Source of the DNA: CAXMQZ01 sp963707075
GTDB taxonomy: Bacteria; Acidobacteriota; Thermoanaerobaculia; Multivoradales; JAHEKO01
Assembly: GCA_963707075.1 (NCBI GenBank)
Contig: CAVPOX010000006.1
Span: forward strand, 124,001-188,000
DNA length: 64,000 nt
Direction: 5' to 3'
Part shown: positions 44,151 to 53,041 of the stretch, in pieces
Position numbering within the stretch: the stretch's first letter is position 1
How the letters are laid out: each line of letters begins with the position of its first letter
Position numbers and translations under genes: made by a program
The notes under the pieces: model-generated
What the model was told of the DNA's origin: nothing
Database searches by the model: none
Seen by the model: the letters and a program-made list of their open reading frames with translations, nothing else

Positions 44151-45379
44151 TCTCCCCGCGCCACCGCCGGAACGAAGGAGTCCAGATCGCGCGGTGGAAA
44201 GACCACGGTCTTCTCCTGCTCGGCACTCATATAGGCCGACATCAGGAGCTCGGCAACGGCGACACCGTCGGCGAAACTCTCGTCTGGGCGCCGGCCCGCG
44301 AGGAAGGCCTGCACCATGTGCCGATTCTCGCCGACATAGCCGTATTCGCTCTCCTCATCGCTGACGATCGGCATGAGTCCCATCTCGGCGTTCTGCTTCT
44401 CGACCAGGTCCTCCCCGGATTCACCGGTGACGCGGCGGCTGAAAAAAACCCGCGGTCCGGCATCGAGCGAGTTCACCGCCAGGGAGTACTCGGGACCGAG
44501 CAACTCCATCGAGAGCCGCAACCCGGCACCGACATAGCACCAGGAAGTGGTGGCCTCGACAATCCGCTGATTGCCCTCGGCATCGCGAAACTCCACCACG
44601 GTGCGCGCGTAGTCCTCCGCCGGGCGGGAGCGGTAGTCGAGGGAACCCTCACTGCTGGCCGCGAGTTGGTCGGCATAGGCCGGCTGCTGCCACTTGAGAC
44701 AGGAGGTCTGGGCGGTGATCTTGGTCGGGGTCAAAACCTCCCGTCCAGCGCCAGGTGGTGTCAACAGGAAGCGGGCCACCTCCACCGAATGACACATCAT
44801 GTCGTTGAGAACGCCACCACCCTGGAGAGTGCCCTCCCAGAACCACGGCATGTGCGGGCCGCTGTGCTCCTCGGCTGCGCGGGCCAGGAAGGGCGGACCG
44901 GTAAGGGCGGCCCCGCGCTGCCAGAGGATGGACTTGCCACGCACGACCGAAGGAGAAAAGAGTTGATTTTCGAGATAGCCATCCAGCAACCCGGCTCCTC
45001 GCGCCAACTCGAGCATGCGCCGGGCTTCAGCGACATTGCGCCCCAAAGGTTTTTCGCAGGCCACCCCGACCAGGGTTCCCTTGCCGGACTCGAGGGCCGC
45101 GACGATCTCTCCCATGACTTCGAGACGGGTGTAGTTCGGTGAACAGATCCAGATTGCATCGATCGCGGGGTCGGCTACCATCTCGCCGACTGAACCAAAG
45201 ACCTTGGCTTCCCCGACACCGAGTGTCGTGGCCAGATCGGCCGCCTCCCGAGCGCTCTTCGCTGTCCGACTGACGATTCCCAGGATGTCTGCATCGCGGA
45301 CGCCCACCCAGGAGCGGATATGAAACCTCGCCACGAAACCTCCACCGATGATGCCCACTCCAAGTCGTTTGCGGTCCAT
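44132..45379 (-). CDS. Gfo/Idh/MocA family oxidoreductase
   Basis: 415 residues. The Rossmann loop LGVGIIGGGFVARFHIRSWV is at the N-terminus, with ACEKPLGRNVAEARRM carrying the family EKP motif. No export signal, so cytoplasmic or membrane-associated. Second Gfo/Idh gene in the cluster; its partner at 45410 is Tat-exported. It oxidises a sugar or sugar-like alcohol using NAD(P). Confidence 0.88.
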   Translation of the reverse strand: MDRKRLGVGIIGGGFVARFHIRSWVGVRDADILGIVSRTAKSAREAADLATTLGVGEAKVFGSVGEMVADPAIDAIWICSPNYTRLEVMGEIVAALESGKGTLVGVACEKPLGRNVAEARRMLELARGAGLLDGYLENQLFSPSVVRGKSILWQRGAALTGPPFLARAAEEHSGPHMPWFWEGTLQGGGVLNDMMCHSVEVARFLLTPPGAGREVLTPTKITAQTSCLKWQQPAYADQLAASSEGSLDYRSRPAEDYARTVVEFRDAEGNQRIVEATTSWCYVGAGLRLSMELLGPEYSLAVNSLDAGPRVFFSRRVTGESGEDLVEKQNAEMGLMPIVSDEESEYGYVGENRHMVQAFLAGRRPDESFADGVAVAELLMSAYMSAEQEKTVVFPPRDLDSFVPAVARGEWNPAS

Positions 45380-45409
45380 TGCTTTGTCGCTTTCTCCCGA
45401 GTTGGTTGA

Positions 45410-46999
45410 TTACACGATCTGTCGTGCCACAGGATCCCATTCGACCTTGCGGTTCTCCAGAAACGATCGCGTTGCCATGTGGCAAGTTATCGCTTCCTCG
45501 AAGCCGCGCTCGATATTGCAGCTCGTCTCACCCCCATGGCGGATGACGTCGAGCCACTCGGCGATGAGCAGATGATAGGCCGACATCCGCCGTCCTCCCC
45601 GGTACGTGTAGAGCAGACCACGGCTGGCGAAGTATTCCGCGGTAGCGGAGGTGATCGCATCGATACCCTTGAAACCGGGCCGGTAGGTGAACATCGGTCG
45701 GTTGGGATCGATGATGCCGTCTTCGATCTTCTTCTCATAGCGGGTCGATTCACTGTCGGCGGTGACGCTCAGGGTTCCACTGACCTTCATCGAGGCGTCG
45801 TGACCCATGAAATTCAGACCACGGTAGTGGCCGTTGGCGAGCGTCGCGCTGTAGACGAACGTGAGATCCCTGTCCGGGTACTCGAAGACGGACTGAAAGA
45901 CATCTGGAACATCTCGGCCATCCTTGAAGTAGTAGATGCCGCCAGAAGCCACCGCCGACTTCGGAATTCCCAGATCGAGGATCATGTTGATTGCGTCGTA
46001 TTCGTGGGAAAGCAGATCACCCGCCAGCCCGGTCCCGTAGTCGTACCAGCAGCGCCAGCGGAAGAAGCGCTCCAGATTGAAGGGCACGCGATTCGGTGCC
46101 GGTCCCTGGAAGAGGTCCCAATCGATCGTTCGCGCGTTGCCCTCCTCTTCGATATCCCATACCCAGGCACCCCATGGGGTGTTCCTGTTGGTCGTTCCTT
46201 CGACCAGGGTCAGGGGCCCCAGGATGTTGGCATCGATGACTTCTCGCGCCTTCATGTGCGCCTCGGACTGGCGGTTCTGATGCCCGAGCTGAAAGACGAT
46301 CTCCGAGTTGCTGACCGCCTCGTGGACGGCCAGCGTCTCGGCCTCGGTCCGGGTCATGCACTTTTCGCAGTAGACATGAATGCCCTCGGCAACCGCGTCC
46401 AGGGTCATCTGCGCGTGCCAGTGGTCGGGAGTCGCGATGATGACCGCATCGACGTCGCCGCTGGTGAGGAGATCCTGGTAGTGACGGTACCTCTTGGCCG
46501 GTGCCATCGCACCTCCAGCTCCCGGCCGCGTGTCCACTTGCGATGCGGCGATGGCGCGCTCGGCTCGCTTGTCGAAGACGTCACATACAGCCGTGAGCTG
46601 CACGTTCAGGTCTTCCTGCCCCATGTAGACCTCGAGCTCCTTGTTGCGCGGGTCTTCTACGTTGTCCTGGCGGGCCCCTTCCACCCAGTCGGGGTGGGCG
46701 AACCCGGCGTGGCGCACCAGAGACTCGCCCTCACCGCCGTAGCCGATGATGCCGAGTCGGATGCGCTCGCTCGGTGGGCGGGAGATCGCGTTCGGGATGT
46801 AGGCCGGTCCGCCTTCATGCACCCCCAGCTCCGCCATGATCGCTTCTTTCTTGGCGTCATCAGCTGCCTTCTTCTGTACAAAACTGACGAAGAAGACGCC
46901 GATCACGGGCAGGGCGACAAGTGCTTCGAGGAAGCTGCGGCGTTCGATGCCGGTATCGTTGCTGGAGTCGGTCGGCGGCTGTGTCTTTTCTTCGCTCAT
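45410..46999 (-). CDS. Tat-exported Gfo/Idh/MocA family oxidoreductase
   Basis: 529 residues. The start GIERRSFLEALVALPVIGVF has a twin-arginine signal. A Rossmann loop IRLGIIGYGGEGESLVRHAG and EKCMTRTEAETL (a Cys variant of the EKP region) follow; ATPDHWHAQMTLDAV is also typical. Export before use fits glucose-fructose oxidoreductase-like periplasmic members with tightly held NADP. It lies between DoxX and the second Gfo/Idh. Confidence 0.85.
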   Translation of the reverse strand: MSEEKTQPPTDSSNDTGIERRSFLEALVALPVIGVFFVSFVQKKAADDAKKEAIMAELGVHEGGPAYIPNAISRPPSERIRLGIIGYGGEGESLVRHAGFAHPDWVEGARQDNVEDPRNKELEVYMGQEDLNVQLTAVCDVFDKRAERAIAASQVDTRPGAGGAMAPAKRYRHYQDLLTSGDVDAVIIATPDHWHAQMTLDAVAEGIHVYCEKCMTRTEAETLAVHEAVSNSEIVFQLGHQNRQSEAHMKAREVIDANILGPLTLVEGTTNRNTPWGAWVWDIEEEGNARTIDWDLFQGPAPNRVPFNLERFFRWRCWYDYGTGLAGDLLSHEYDAINMILDLGIPKSAVASGGIYYFKDGRDVPDVFQSVFEYPDRDLTFVYSATLANGHYRGLNFMGHDASMKVSGTLSVTADSESTRYEKKIEDGIIDPNRPMFTYRPGFKGIDAITSATAEYFASRGLLYTYRGGRRMSAYHLLIAEWLDVIRHGGETSCNIERGFEEAITCHMATRSFLENRKVEWDPVARQIV

Positions 47000-47011
47000 G
47001 TCACCCTCCGA

Positions 47012-47539
47012 TCAGGCATGCGCTTTGGCCAGCGAGGCGGGTCGTCTCATTCTGGCGACAAGGCGGTCGATCCCGACCACCTGTCCGGTCGGGAAAGCGA
47101 GCAGGACGACCAGGGCGGCCAACTCGATCAGGACCTTGTTGACGATGAGGTAGCTTCCCTCTGTGGGCATCGCATAGGTCAGTCCGACAAGGGGTGGGGC
47201 CGCAAGGTAGTAGAGGGCCAGCAGCACAATGCCAGCGATCGTGGCGATCTGGGTGAACGCACCCAACATCAGACCGAGGCCGATCAGGATCAAGCCCCAG
47301 ATGTTGAGGTAGTCGACGGCCGTCAGCGCTGAAGGGTTCGAGGCGATGTCGATAAACATGCCGCTGAACCACCCCTTGGCCTCGGCGAGATAACCGGCCG
47401 AAGTCCAGTACGGGTTGGTCAACTTGGCCAGCCCCTCATAGAGAAAGTGCCAGCCGATCAGAATTCTCAAGGTCACCAAGGCGAAAGTCTGGAATCGTGA
47501 CCAACCGGGTCCTCGGATTGCCGTTGCTGTTTGCGTCAT
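47012..47539 (-). CDS. DoxX family membrane protein
   Basis: 175 residues from ATG at 47539, chosen for the GGGGGGGAGC ahead of it; ATG 47563 is an alternative, since it would overlap the ApbE stop as ATGA. Four membrane segments, with a DoxX-like start LRILIGWHFLYEGLAKL and a NIWGLILIGLGLMLGAF segment. DoxX proteins are quinone-linked or protein-partner subunits of unclear role. Between apbE and a Gfo/Idh gene on the minus strand. Confidence 0.82.
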   Translation of the reverse strand: MTQTATAIRGPGWSRFQTFALVTLRILIGWHFLYEGLAKLTNPYWTSAGYLAEAKGWFSGMFIDIASNPSALTAVDYLNIWGLILIGLGLMLGAFTQIATIAGIVLLALYYLAAPPLVGLTYAMPTEGSYLIVNKVLIELAALVVLLAFPTGQVVGIDRLVARMRRPASLAKAHA

Positions 47540-47559
47540 GCTCCCCCCCATTTCGTCGT

Positions 47560-48582
47560 TCATGCCTGGACGGCGCTGCGCCATCCCTTGCTTCTTGCGA
47601 GGCTTCCATCATGGCGAACGATGAGGCCCTCGCAAGCCGCGAGTGAGTCGAGAAACCTGAGACCCGCTGATGGACTCATGAGAAACACGCTGGTCGCCAG
47701 AGCGTCAGCTGCCATCGCTGTCGGTGCCGACACGGTAACGCTGCTGGCTTCCTGCGGCGACTTTCCGGTGTCCGCAGTAATGATGTGGTGGTGCTTGCGG
47801 TCCGCATCATAGAACTCCTCGTAGCTGCCCGAGGTCGCCACGGCGCCTTTTGAAAGCGTCAGAGTTTCCAGGAAGCTCGCAGTCTTGTCGGGATTCTGCA
47901 CGGCGATCGTCCACGGTTTGCCCTGACCTCTGGAGCCGCGAGCGCGGATATCGCCGCCGGCTTCCACCAGGTAGTTCTTGATGTGATGCTGCTCCAGGAC
48001 GCGCGCGGCAGCGTCGACGATGAAGCCTTTGGCGATGCCGTCGAATGTGAGGCGCATGCCCTGCCGGTCGAACCCCAGCCGCCGGTGCGAGATCTCGATG
48101 TGGTCGCTGCCGACCAGCTCCAGGGCGGCGCGGATCTCGGCGCGAGCGGGTAACGCGGTACCTCGACGTTGGCGAAAGAGCTCGACGACGGGCGCCACAG
48201 AGATATCGAAACCGCCCTGGGTGAGCCGGTGGTAGTGCATGGCATGCTCGACAACTCCCACCAACTCCGGCGGCGGCCCGGTGAGCCAGCCTTGCTCGTT
48301 GAGCAGCGTGGCAGCCGAGCCGCCGTCATAGTGGCTGAAGATGCCCACCAGTCGATCGATCTCTGCGAAAGCCTCTCCGGTCGCGTGGTCGGCTCTGCCG
48401 GGCGAGCGGACCCGCGCGGAGATCCTGACTTCCGTGCCCATGGCCGGTCGGCTGTGGACGACCCGGAAAGCCCCTCGCCCGGCGGGCTCGATCTCGCGCG
48501 TCACGGACACCTCTTCGACACGCTCGAAGCCCAGCGCTGCAAGTGCAGTAAAGCGGCTTGCATGATCTGGGGTGCCTGGCAT
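47560..48582 (-). CDS. apbE: FAD:protein FMN transferase, ApbE-like
   Basis: 340 residues from ATG at 48582; a longer frame to 48651 exists. The ApbE motifs are visible: MGTEVRISARV, FDGIAKGFIVDAAARVL, VEAGGDIRARGSRG and TVSAPTAMAADALATSVFL. The enzyme attaches FMN covalently to Thr/Ser of exported flavoproteins. No signal peptide or lipobox is seen, unlike many exported ApbE proteins. No clear FMN-binding target domain is in the window, so its substrate is elsewhere. Confidence 0.85.
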   Translation of the reverse strand: MPGTPDHASRFTALAALGFERVEEVSVTREIEPAGRGAFRVVHSRPAMGTEVRISARVRSPGRADHATGEAFAEIDRLVGIFSHYDGGSAATLLNEQGWLTGPPPELVGVVEHAMHYHRLTQGGFDISVAPVVELFRQRRGTALPARAEIRAALELVGSDHIEISHRRLGFDRQGMRLTFDGIAKGFIVDAAARVLEQHHIKNYLVEAGGDIRARGSRGQGKPWTIAVQNPDKTASFLETLTLSKGAVATSGSYEEFYDADRKHHHIITADTGKSPQEASSVTVSAPTAMAADALATSVFLMSPSAGLRFLDSLAACEGLIVRHDGSLARSKGWRSAVQA

Positions 48583-48652
48583 GCGACAAAAGCCCCGGGG
48601 AGTCGGAACGGATCGTGCCGATGTTATCTGACCGGGTGCGGGTCTTGGCACT

Positions 48653-48664
48653 ACCCGCTGGGGT
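48653..48664 (-). promoter_or_regulatory. Inverted repeat ahead of apbE
   Basis: On the minus strand ACCC-CAGC-GGGT, 71 bp before the apbE start. The surrounding GCCCACCCCAGCGGGT closely matches GCCCACCCCAACGGGT before the cytochrome gene at 55688, although its stem is one pair shorter. Confidence 0.35.
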
Positions 48665-48678
48665 GGGCTCCGATGAAC

Positions 48679-50667
48679 TCAGTCGAGCGGAATGGAGAAG
48701 AGGGTAGCGCTGAGAGGGGGGACCGGTAGCGGGAGATCGGCGGGTAGTCCGACGGTGCGGTCTATGTCCACGGCGCGTGGTCTTCCGGGACTGTTCGCAG
48801 CAAACTCGTCGGCACCGGAAACACTCCAACGTGTCACCGGACCCCGCGGCAGGGTCGATCCGAAGTGCAGAGCGACTTCGACTTCCGATGGGGTCGGATT
48901 CACGATACCGACGGTCAGGGTCTTGCCGTCGGCCGACAGGGCCGCGGCGACATCATAGGGTGCGAAAGTGTCGGCGAGGCGCAGAGGGATCTGGCCGAAG
49001 TGTTCCCGGTACATCTGCAACACGAGGCCGGTGGATTCCATCTCCGCCGCAATTCGCGTCGTCTTGATAGCGCCGATGACGTTGACTGTCTGCGCGTAGT
49101 GCGCCATGTGGATGATGTCGCTCTGCCTAAAGAACTCGTGCAGTCCCTCGGCGATGCCGAGCCCGTCGGCGAGGTCGTAGCTGCAGCCCAGTTCGCCGAA
49201 CTGGTAGTCCCTGTGCCAGTAGTTCCACTCGTCCATGGCGATCGGAACCAGACGCCCGTCCAGATTGGCCAACGAGGCCTGCAGCTCGCGGTGACCTTCG
49301 GCCTTGCTCCTGATAGCGCTCTTGGCAGCGATCACGCTTTCGGTCAGGGGGACAGGCTCCGCCTCGGACCAGGGAGTCCGGCCGACATAGATGTGCTCAC
49401 TGATCAGGTCCATGTGATCGGCAGACGACTCGAGCATGCCGTGGGACCAGGTGATGCCGCGTTCCGCCTGCTGGGGATCGTGGCTCTGGTTGATCCCCTC
49501 GAGGTCGCCGACGCCAATCAGCACGAGCTCGGGATCGACTGCCCACATGGCCTCGGCCACGGCGTTGTGTTTGAGGACGTAGTGGTGCAGCTGCATGAAG
49601 CCGAGTTGCCAGCTACCGAACATCTCGTTGCCCACCGACCAGTACCTGACTTTCTGCGGTTCGGGATTGCCATTGGCGGCTCGCCAGCCGCCGGCGAGCG
49701 TATCGGCTGCCGCGTTGGTGTATTCGACCCACTGCGCGGCCGAGTAGGCATCACCAAAGCCGGTGTTGACCGCGATCATCGGTTCGGCGGCGAGCTCGCG
49801 GCAGAAGTCGAGAAACTCATCGGTGCCGAAGTCGTTGTGTTCGACCCCGGTCCAGGCCGGATTCTTCCTCGGCGGGCGGCGGTCCCGGTCACCGATGCCA
49901 TCGCGCCAGTCATAACCGCTGACAAAGTTGCCGCCGGGCCAGCGATACATCGTGCCCTTGAGCTGTTTGAGCAGGGCCAGCGTGTCGGCACGCATCCCGC
50001 GGATATTGTCGCCGGGCATGAGAGAGACCGTGCCGACCAGGAGATCACCCTCGACGGATCGGATCTCCACAGAGGCGCCTCGGTCGAGGGTTTCGTCCGC
50101 CCTGAAGCGGAAACTCTGCCGAGTGTAGGGGCCAGACTCGAAGGTCAGCCTGGCTGTCTTTTGGTCGACATCCCCCTCGCCCCACTTGAAAACCACCTCG
50201 ATGACTCCTGGCTCCCCACCGGTCGGGCGTGCCCATATGTAGCCGTCGTACGCGAGATCCGCTCTGACGCCCAGATCCAACTGTCGGATGCCGGCCCCCT
50301 GCCGTATGAGCGGTGTCTGTTCGCCGACAAACGAGCCCTCTCGGACCATCTGAATGGCCTTCGGGTCGCCGATGATCTGCCAGGGTGAGGCGCCGACCAC
50401 CGGGAATTCGGTGTCTTCGAGGCTCTTGTAGGGCGCGTACGCTTCGGTGATCGGAAAGTAGAACTTGCGGTCTTCCAGCATCTGCGCCCAGATTCCGCCG
50501 TAGATGCTGCGTCCCAGGTGCTCGATGAACTGCCCGTAGATGAAAGGGCTGATCGGCGTGCCCGTGTCCTCGATATCGATCGGGACGGTGACCCGTTCTG
50601 CACTCTCTCCACTGCTCGGAAGGATCGCGAAACCGAGAAGCAGGCAAACTGTGAGCAGGAGTCGCAT
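48679..50667 (-). CDS. Secreted GH51-like alpha-L-arabinofuranosidase
   Basis: 662 residues with a signal peptide (MRLLLTVCLLLGFAILPSSG). The catalytic barrel of clan GH-A is clear: SPFIYGQFIEHLGRSIYGG, the acid/base in SVGNEMFGSW (Asn347-Glu348) and the nucleophile in IAMDEWNYW (Glu480). A C-terminal beta domain follows. It should release terminal L-arabinose from hemicellulose-type glycans in the periplasm or outside. Sits at the head of the minus-strand carbohydrate cluster. Confidence 0.88.
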   Translation of the reverse strand: MRLLLTVCLLLGFAILPSSGESAERVTVPIDIEDTGTPISPFIYGQFIEHLGRSIYGGIWAQMLEDRKFYFPITEAYAPYKSLEDTEFPVVGASPWQIIGDPKAIQMVREGSFVGEQTPLIRQGAGIRQLDLGVRADLAYDGYIWARPTGGEPGVIEVVFKWGEGDVDQKTARLTFESGPYTRQSFRFRADETLDRGASVEIRSVEGDLLVGTVSLMPGDNIRGMRADTLALLKQLKGTMYRWPGGNFVSGYDWRDGIGDRDRRPPRKNPAWTGVEHNDFGTDEFLDFCRELAAEPMIAVNTGFGDAYSAAQWVEYTNAAADTLAGGWRAANGNPEPQKVRYWSVGNEMFGSWQLGFMQLHHYVLKHNAVAEAMWAVDPELVLIGVGDLEGINQSHDPQQAERGITWSHGMLESSADHMDLISEHIYVGRTPWSEAEPVPLTESVIAAKSAIRSKAEGHRELQASLANLDGRLVPIAMDEWNYWHRDYQFGELGCSYDLADGLGIAEGLHEFFRQSDIIHMAHYAQTVNVIGAIKTTRIAAEMESTGLVLQMYREHFGQIPLRLADTFAPYDVAAALSADGKTLTVGIVNPTPSEVEVALHFGSTLPRGPVTRWSVSGADEFAANSPGRPRAVDIDRTVGLPADLPLPVPPLSATLFSIPLD

Positions 50668-50934
50668 CGCAATTGGTCGCTATCGTACCGCGAACGTCGA
50701 GATCGATGTCGGCCCGTCGAGACCCGCTCGCCTCCGAAACCCTCCAGCCCTGGTGATTCCTCGGATGGCCGTGGCGCCTCGACGAGAAGTCACGGTGTGG
50801 AATAGGTCACAGTCGCGACGAACCATATGTGCTCCTATCTATATGAGCCGATGAGTTTGCTTTCCGCGGGAGCTGGGTAGAGGGTTATGAGTAGGTGTCA
50901 TCTCAGCGCCGTTGGAGCCCACAGGGAGGAGATC

Positions 50935-52491
50935 ATGAAGAAGACCCATTGGACGATCCTGGCTTTGATCCTCGTTTCCGGCGCAGTGCTCATGCAGCTG
51001 GCCTGTAGCAGCGGGAGCAGTGGCCCAACCGAACCCGAAGCGCCATCGCTCGCCGCCAGCCAGGCGAGTCAGACCGGCAACTCCAACGAGTTCTCCAGTT
51101 CTCCGGGAGGCGAAGTCGAGATGGTCATTGGCCCAGGTGTGTTCATCGAGAAGTCGACCAACGGGTTCGACGCGGATACCGCTCCGGGTCCCTCCATCGA
51201 GGTGGGCGCAGAGGTGCAGTGGACCTACGTGGTGACCAATATCGGGGATGTGCCCCTGGTCAGTGTTCTGGTCGAGGACGATCAGGAAGGCGAGATCTGT
51301 CGCCGCTCGAATGTGGCACCGGAAGAGGTCTTTCGCTGCTCCAGCAAGGGCGTTGCCATCGAGGGCCAATACGCGAACGTCGCGACGGTCACGGCGACAG
51401 ACGGAAAAACCCGGGTCACGGCTACCGACCCGAGCCACTACCTGGGTAACGAGGGCGGACGGTTCGCCGCGGTGCAGCTCGAAAAATCGACCAATGGCGA
51501 GGACGCGGACTACCCCGTGGGCCCGATTGTTCTCCCTGGAAGCCAGGTGGACTGGGTGTACGTGGTTTCCAATATCGGGGATGTGCCGCTCGTGGAGTGG
51601 CTCGTGACCGATGACCAGATTGCTGGCGATATCTGCCGGGGCCGCGACCTGGCGCCTGGCGACTCCTTCGAATGCCCCGTGCGATCGGCCAGAGCGATCG
51701 AAGGGCAGTATGCCAACATCGGCCTGGTCCAGGCTTCCGATGGCCGCCAGCGAATCTCGGATGAAGACGCGAGTCACTACTTCGGCTCGGTCCCGATCGT
51801 GGAGATCGACAAGAAGACCGATGGCATGGAAGGTCCCACGCTGATCATCGGCTGTCCGGTGACCTGGACCTACGACGTCTTCAATCGAGGCAATATCGAG
51901 TTGAGGAGTATCTCGGTGATGGATTCGCAAGAGGGTCCGATTCGCTGTCCGAAGAACAAGTTGGCTGTGGGTGACGACATGCAGTGCGTGGCCACGGGAA
52001 CAGTGGGTGAGACGCCGTACACCAACACGGCTACTGTCAACGCCTCCGACCCGGCGGGGAACCCTGCTCCCGAAGCGACCGACAGCGATGGCTATCGGGT
52101 CGAACGTGTCCAGCCCGATTGCAGTACCGCTCGGGCAAGCGTCGAGACGATCTGGCCGGCCAATCACAAGATGGTCGACATCGAGATCGTCAATCTGACC
52201 GATACCTGCGACCGAGCCGCCACGGTCACGATCGAAGGCATCACGCAGGATGAGCCGGTCAACGATGTGGGCGATGGCAGTACCGGCCCGGATGGATCGG
52301 GTGTCGGAACGGACACCGCTCAGGTCCGGGCCGAGCGATCGGGTACAGGTGACGGGCGTGTCTACGAGATCAGCTTCTCGGCGACGGCCGGTGGAGCGAC
52401 CTGTTCTGGCCAGGTAAGGGTCGGCGTGCCGCACGACAAGAAGGACATTCCGGTCGATAGCGGACAGCAGTACGACTCGACTCGGGGCTGA
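50935..52491 (+). CDS. Lipoprotein with three DUF11-like repeats
   Basis: 518 residues from ATG at 50935 (CAGGGAGGAGATC before it). The lipobox LMQLACSS ends a 22-residue leader, so it is likely lipidated. Three repeats of about 95 residues have the DUF11-like pattern: QWTYVVTNIGDVPLVSVLV, DWVYVVSNIGDVPLVEWLV and TWTYDVFNRGNIELRSISV, each preceded by EKSTNG/KKTDG. A further domain (about 400-515) has paired Cys. Probably a surface-exposed structural or adhesive protein. Confidence 0.72.
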   Translation: MKKTHWTILALILVSGAVLMQLACSSGSSGPTEPEAPSLAASQASQTGNSNEFSSSPGGEVEMVIGPGVFIEKSTNGFDADTAPGPSIEVGAEVQWTYVVTNIGDVPLVSVLVEDDQEGEICRRSNVAPEEVFRCSSKGVAIEGQYANVATVTATDGKTRVTATDPSHYLGNEGGRFAAVQLEKSTNGEDADYPVGPIVLPGSQVDWVYVVSNIGDVPLVEWLVTDDQIAGDICRGRDLAPGDSFECPVRSARAIEGQYANIGLVQASDGRQRISDEDASHYFGSVPIVEIDKKTDGMEGPTLIIGCPVTWTYDVFNRGNIELRSISVMDSQEGPIRCPKNKLAVGDDMQCVATGTVGETPYTNTATVNASDPAGNPAPEATDSDGYRVERVQPDCSTARASVETIWPANHKMVDIEIVNLTDTCDRAATVTIEGITQDEPVNDVGDGSTGPDGSGVGTDTAQVRAERSGTGDGRVYEISFSATAGGATCSGQVRVGVPHDKKDIPVDSGQQYDSTRG

Positions 52492-52503
52492 GCAGGGGCC
52501 TTT

Positions 52504-52908
52504 CTACTTCTCTTTGGGCGGGGTCGAACGCCTGGTCTCCAGGCCGCGGGCGATGACGTACGCGATAAGTCCGAAGATGAAGAACACCAGGAGCAGCCAG
52601 GCGACGCTCTGCAGAGTGCCGATAACGGTGCGGTACACCTCGAACGTCCACCGGTCGGCGTTCAACACGATGACCTCGGCCCCCTCGGGTCTCGGTGTGA
52701 TGTACTTCTCCAGGTCCCACAGACGGACGCCCCCCGAGATGCCCACCACATAGATCGCAAACGTGAGATATCGCTGCCACGCCCCCGCGATCTCCTCGGC
52801 CACGATCTGGCCGAGAATCGTTTCCACTGGCTGCCGAAAGATCCTGACGACGACGGACGAGACGATCACAGCGATTGCAAAAGTGACGAGTAGCAGGACA
52901 ATGAACAT
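52504..52908 (-). CDS. Membrane protein of unknown function
   Basis: 134 residues from ATG at 52908 with AAGGGG upstream. Three hydrophobic segments (MFIVLLLVTFAIAVIVSSVV, LTFAIYVVGISGGVRLW and LQSVAWLLLVFFIFGLIAYV) and a charged tail LETRRSTPPKEK. No motif recognised. Converges with the lipoprotein gene and is divergent from the M1 peptidase gene. Confidence 0.55.
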   Translation of the reverse strand: MFIVLLLVTFAIAVIVSSVVVRIFRQPVETILGQIVAEEIAGAWQRYLTFAIYVVGISGGVRLWDLEKYITPRPEGAEVIVLNADRWTFEVYRTVIGTLQSVAWLLLVFFIFGLIAYVIARGLETRRSTPPKEK

Positions 52909-53041
52909 GACATTCACCCCTTGGCAGCGTCGACCGTGATGGATTTTCCAGCAGACTGACAAATCAGCCTATCAAACCATCGAACGGTATAACTGTCCCG
53001 GCCTCGACCGCCGTGTGGAATACTTTTGTGTGGAGGTCGCC

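Noticed and set aside
45479..47332. A long plus-strand open frame of over 600 codons
   Set aside because: It lies antisense to the clear Gfo/Idh and DoxX genes, has no recognisable domain, and is Asp/Gly/Arg/Val-rich as expected of a shadow frame in GC-rich DNA.
48865..50388. A plus-strand open frame of about 500 codons
   Set aside because: Antisense to the GH51 gene, whose catalytic motifs are intact; no domain in the plus-strand product.
50839..52434. A minus-strand frame of about 530 codons
   Set aside because: Antisense to the three-repeat lipoprotein that has a lipobox and a strong ribosome site; the opposite product is Arg/His/Asp-rich shadow sequence.
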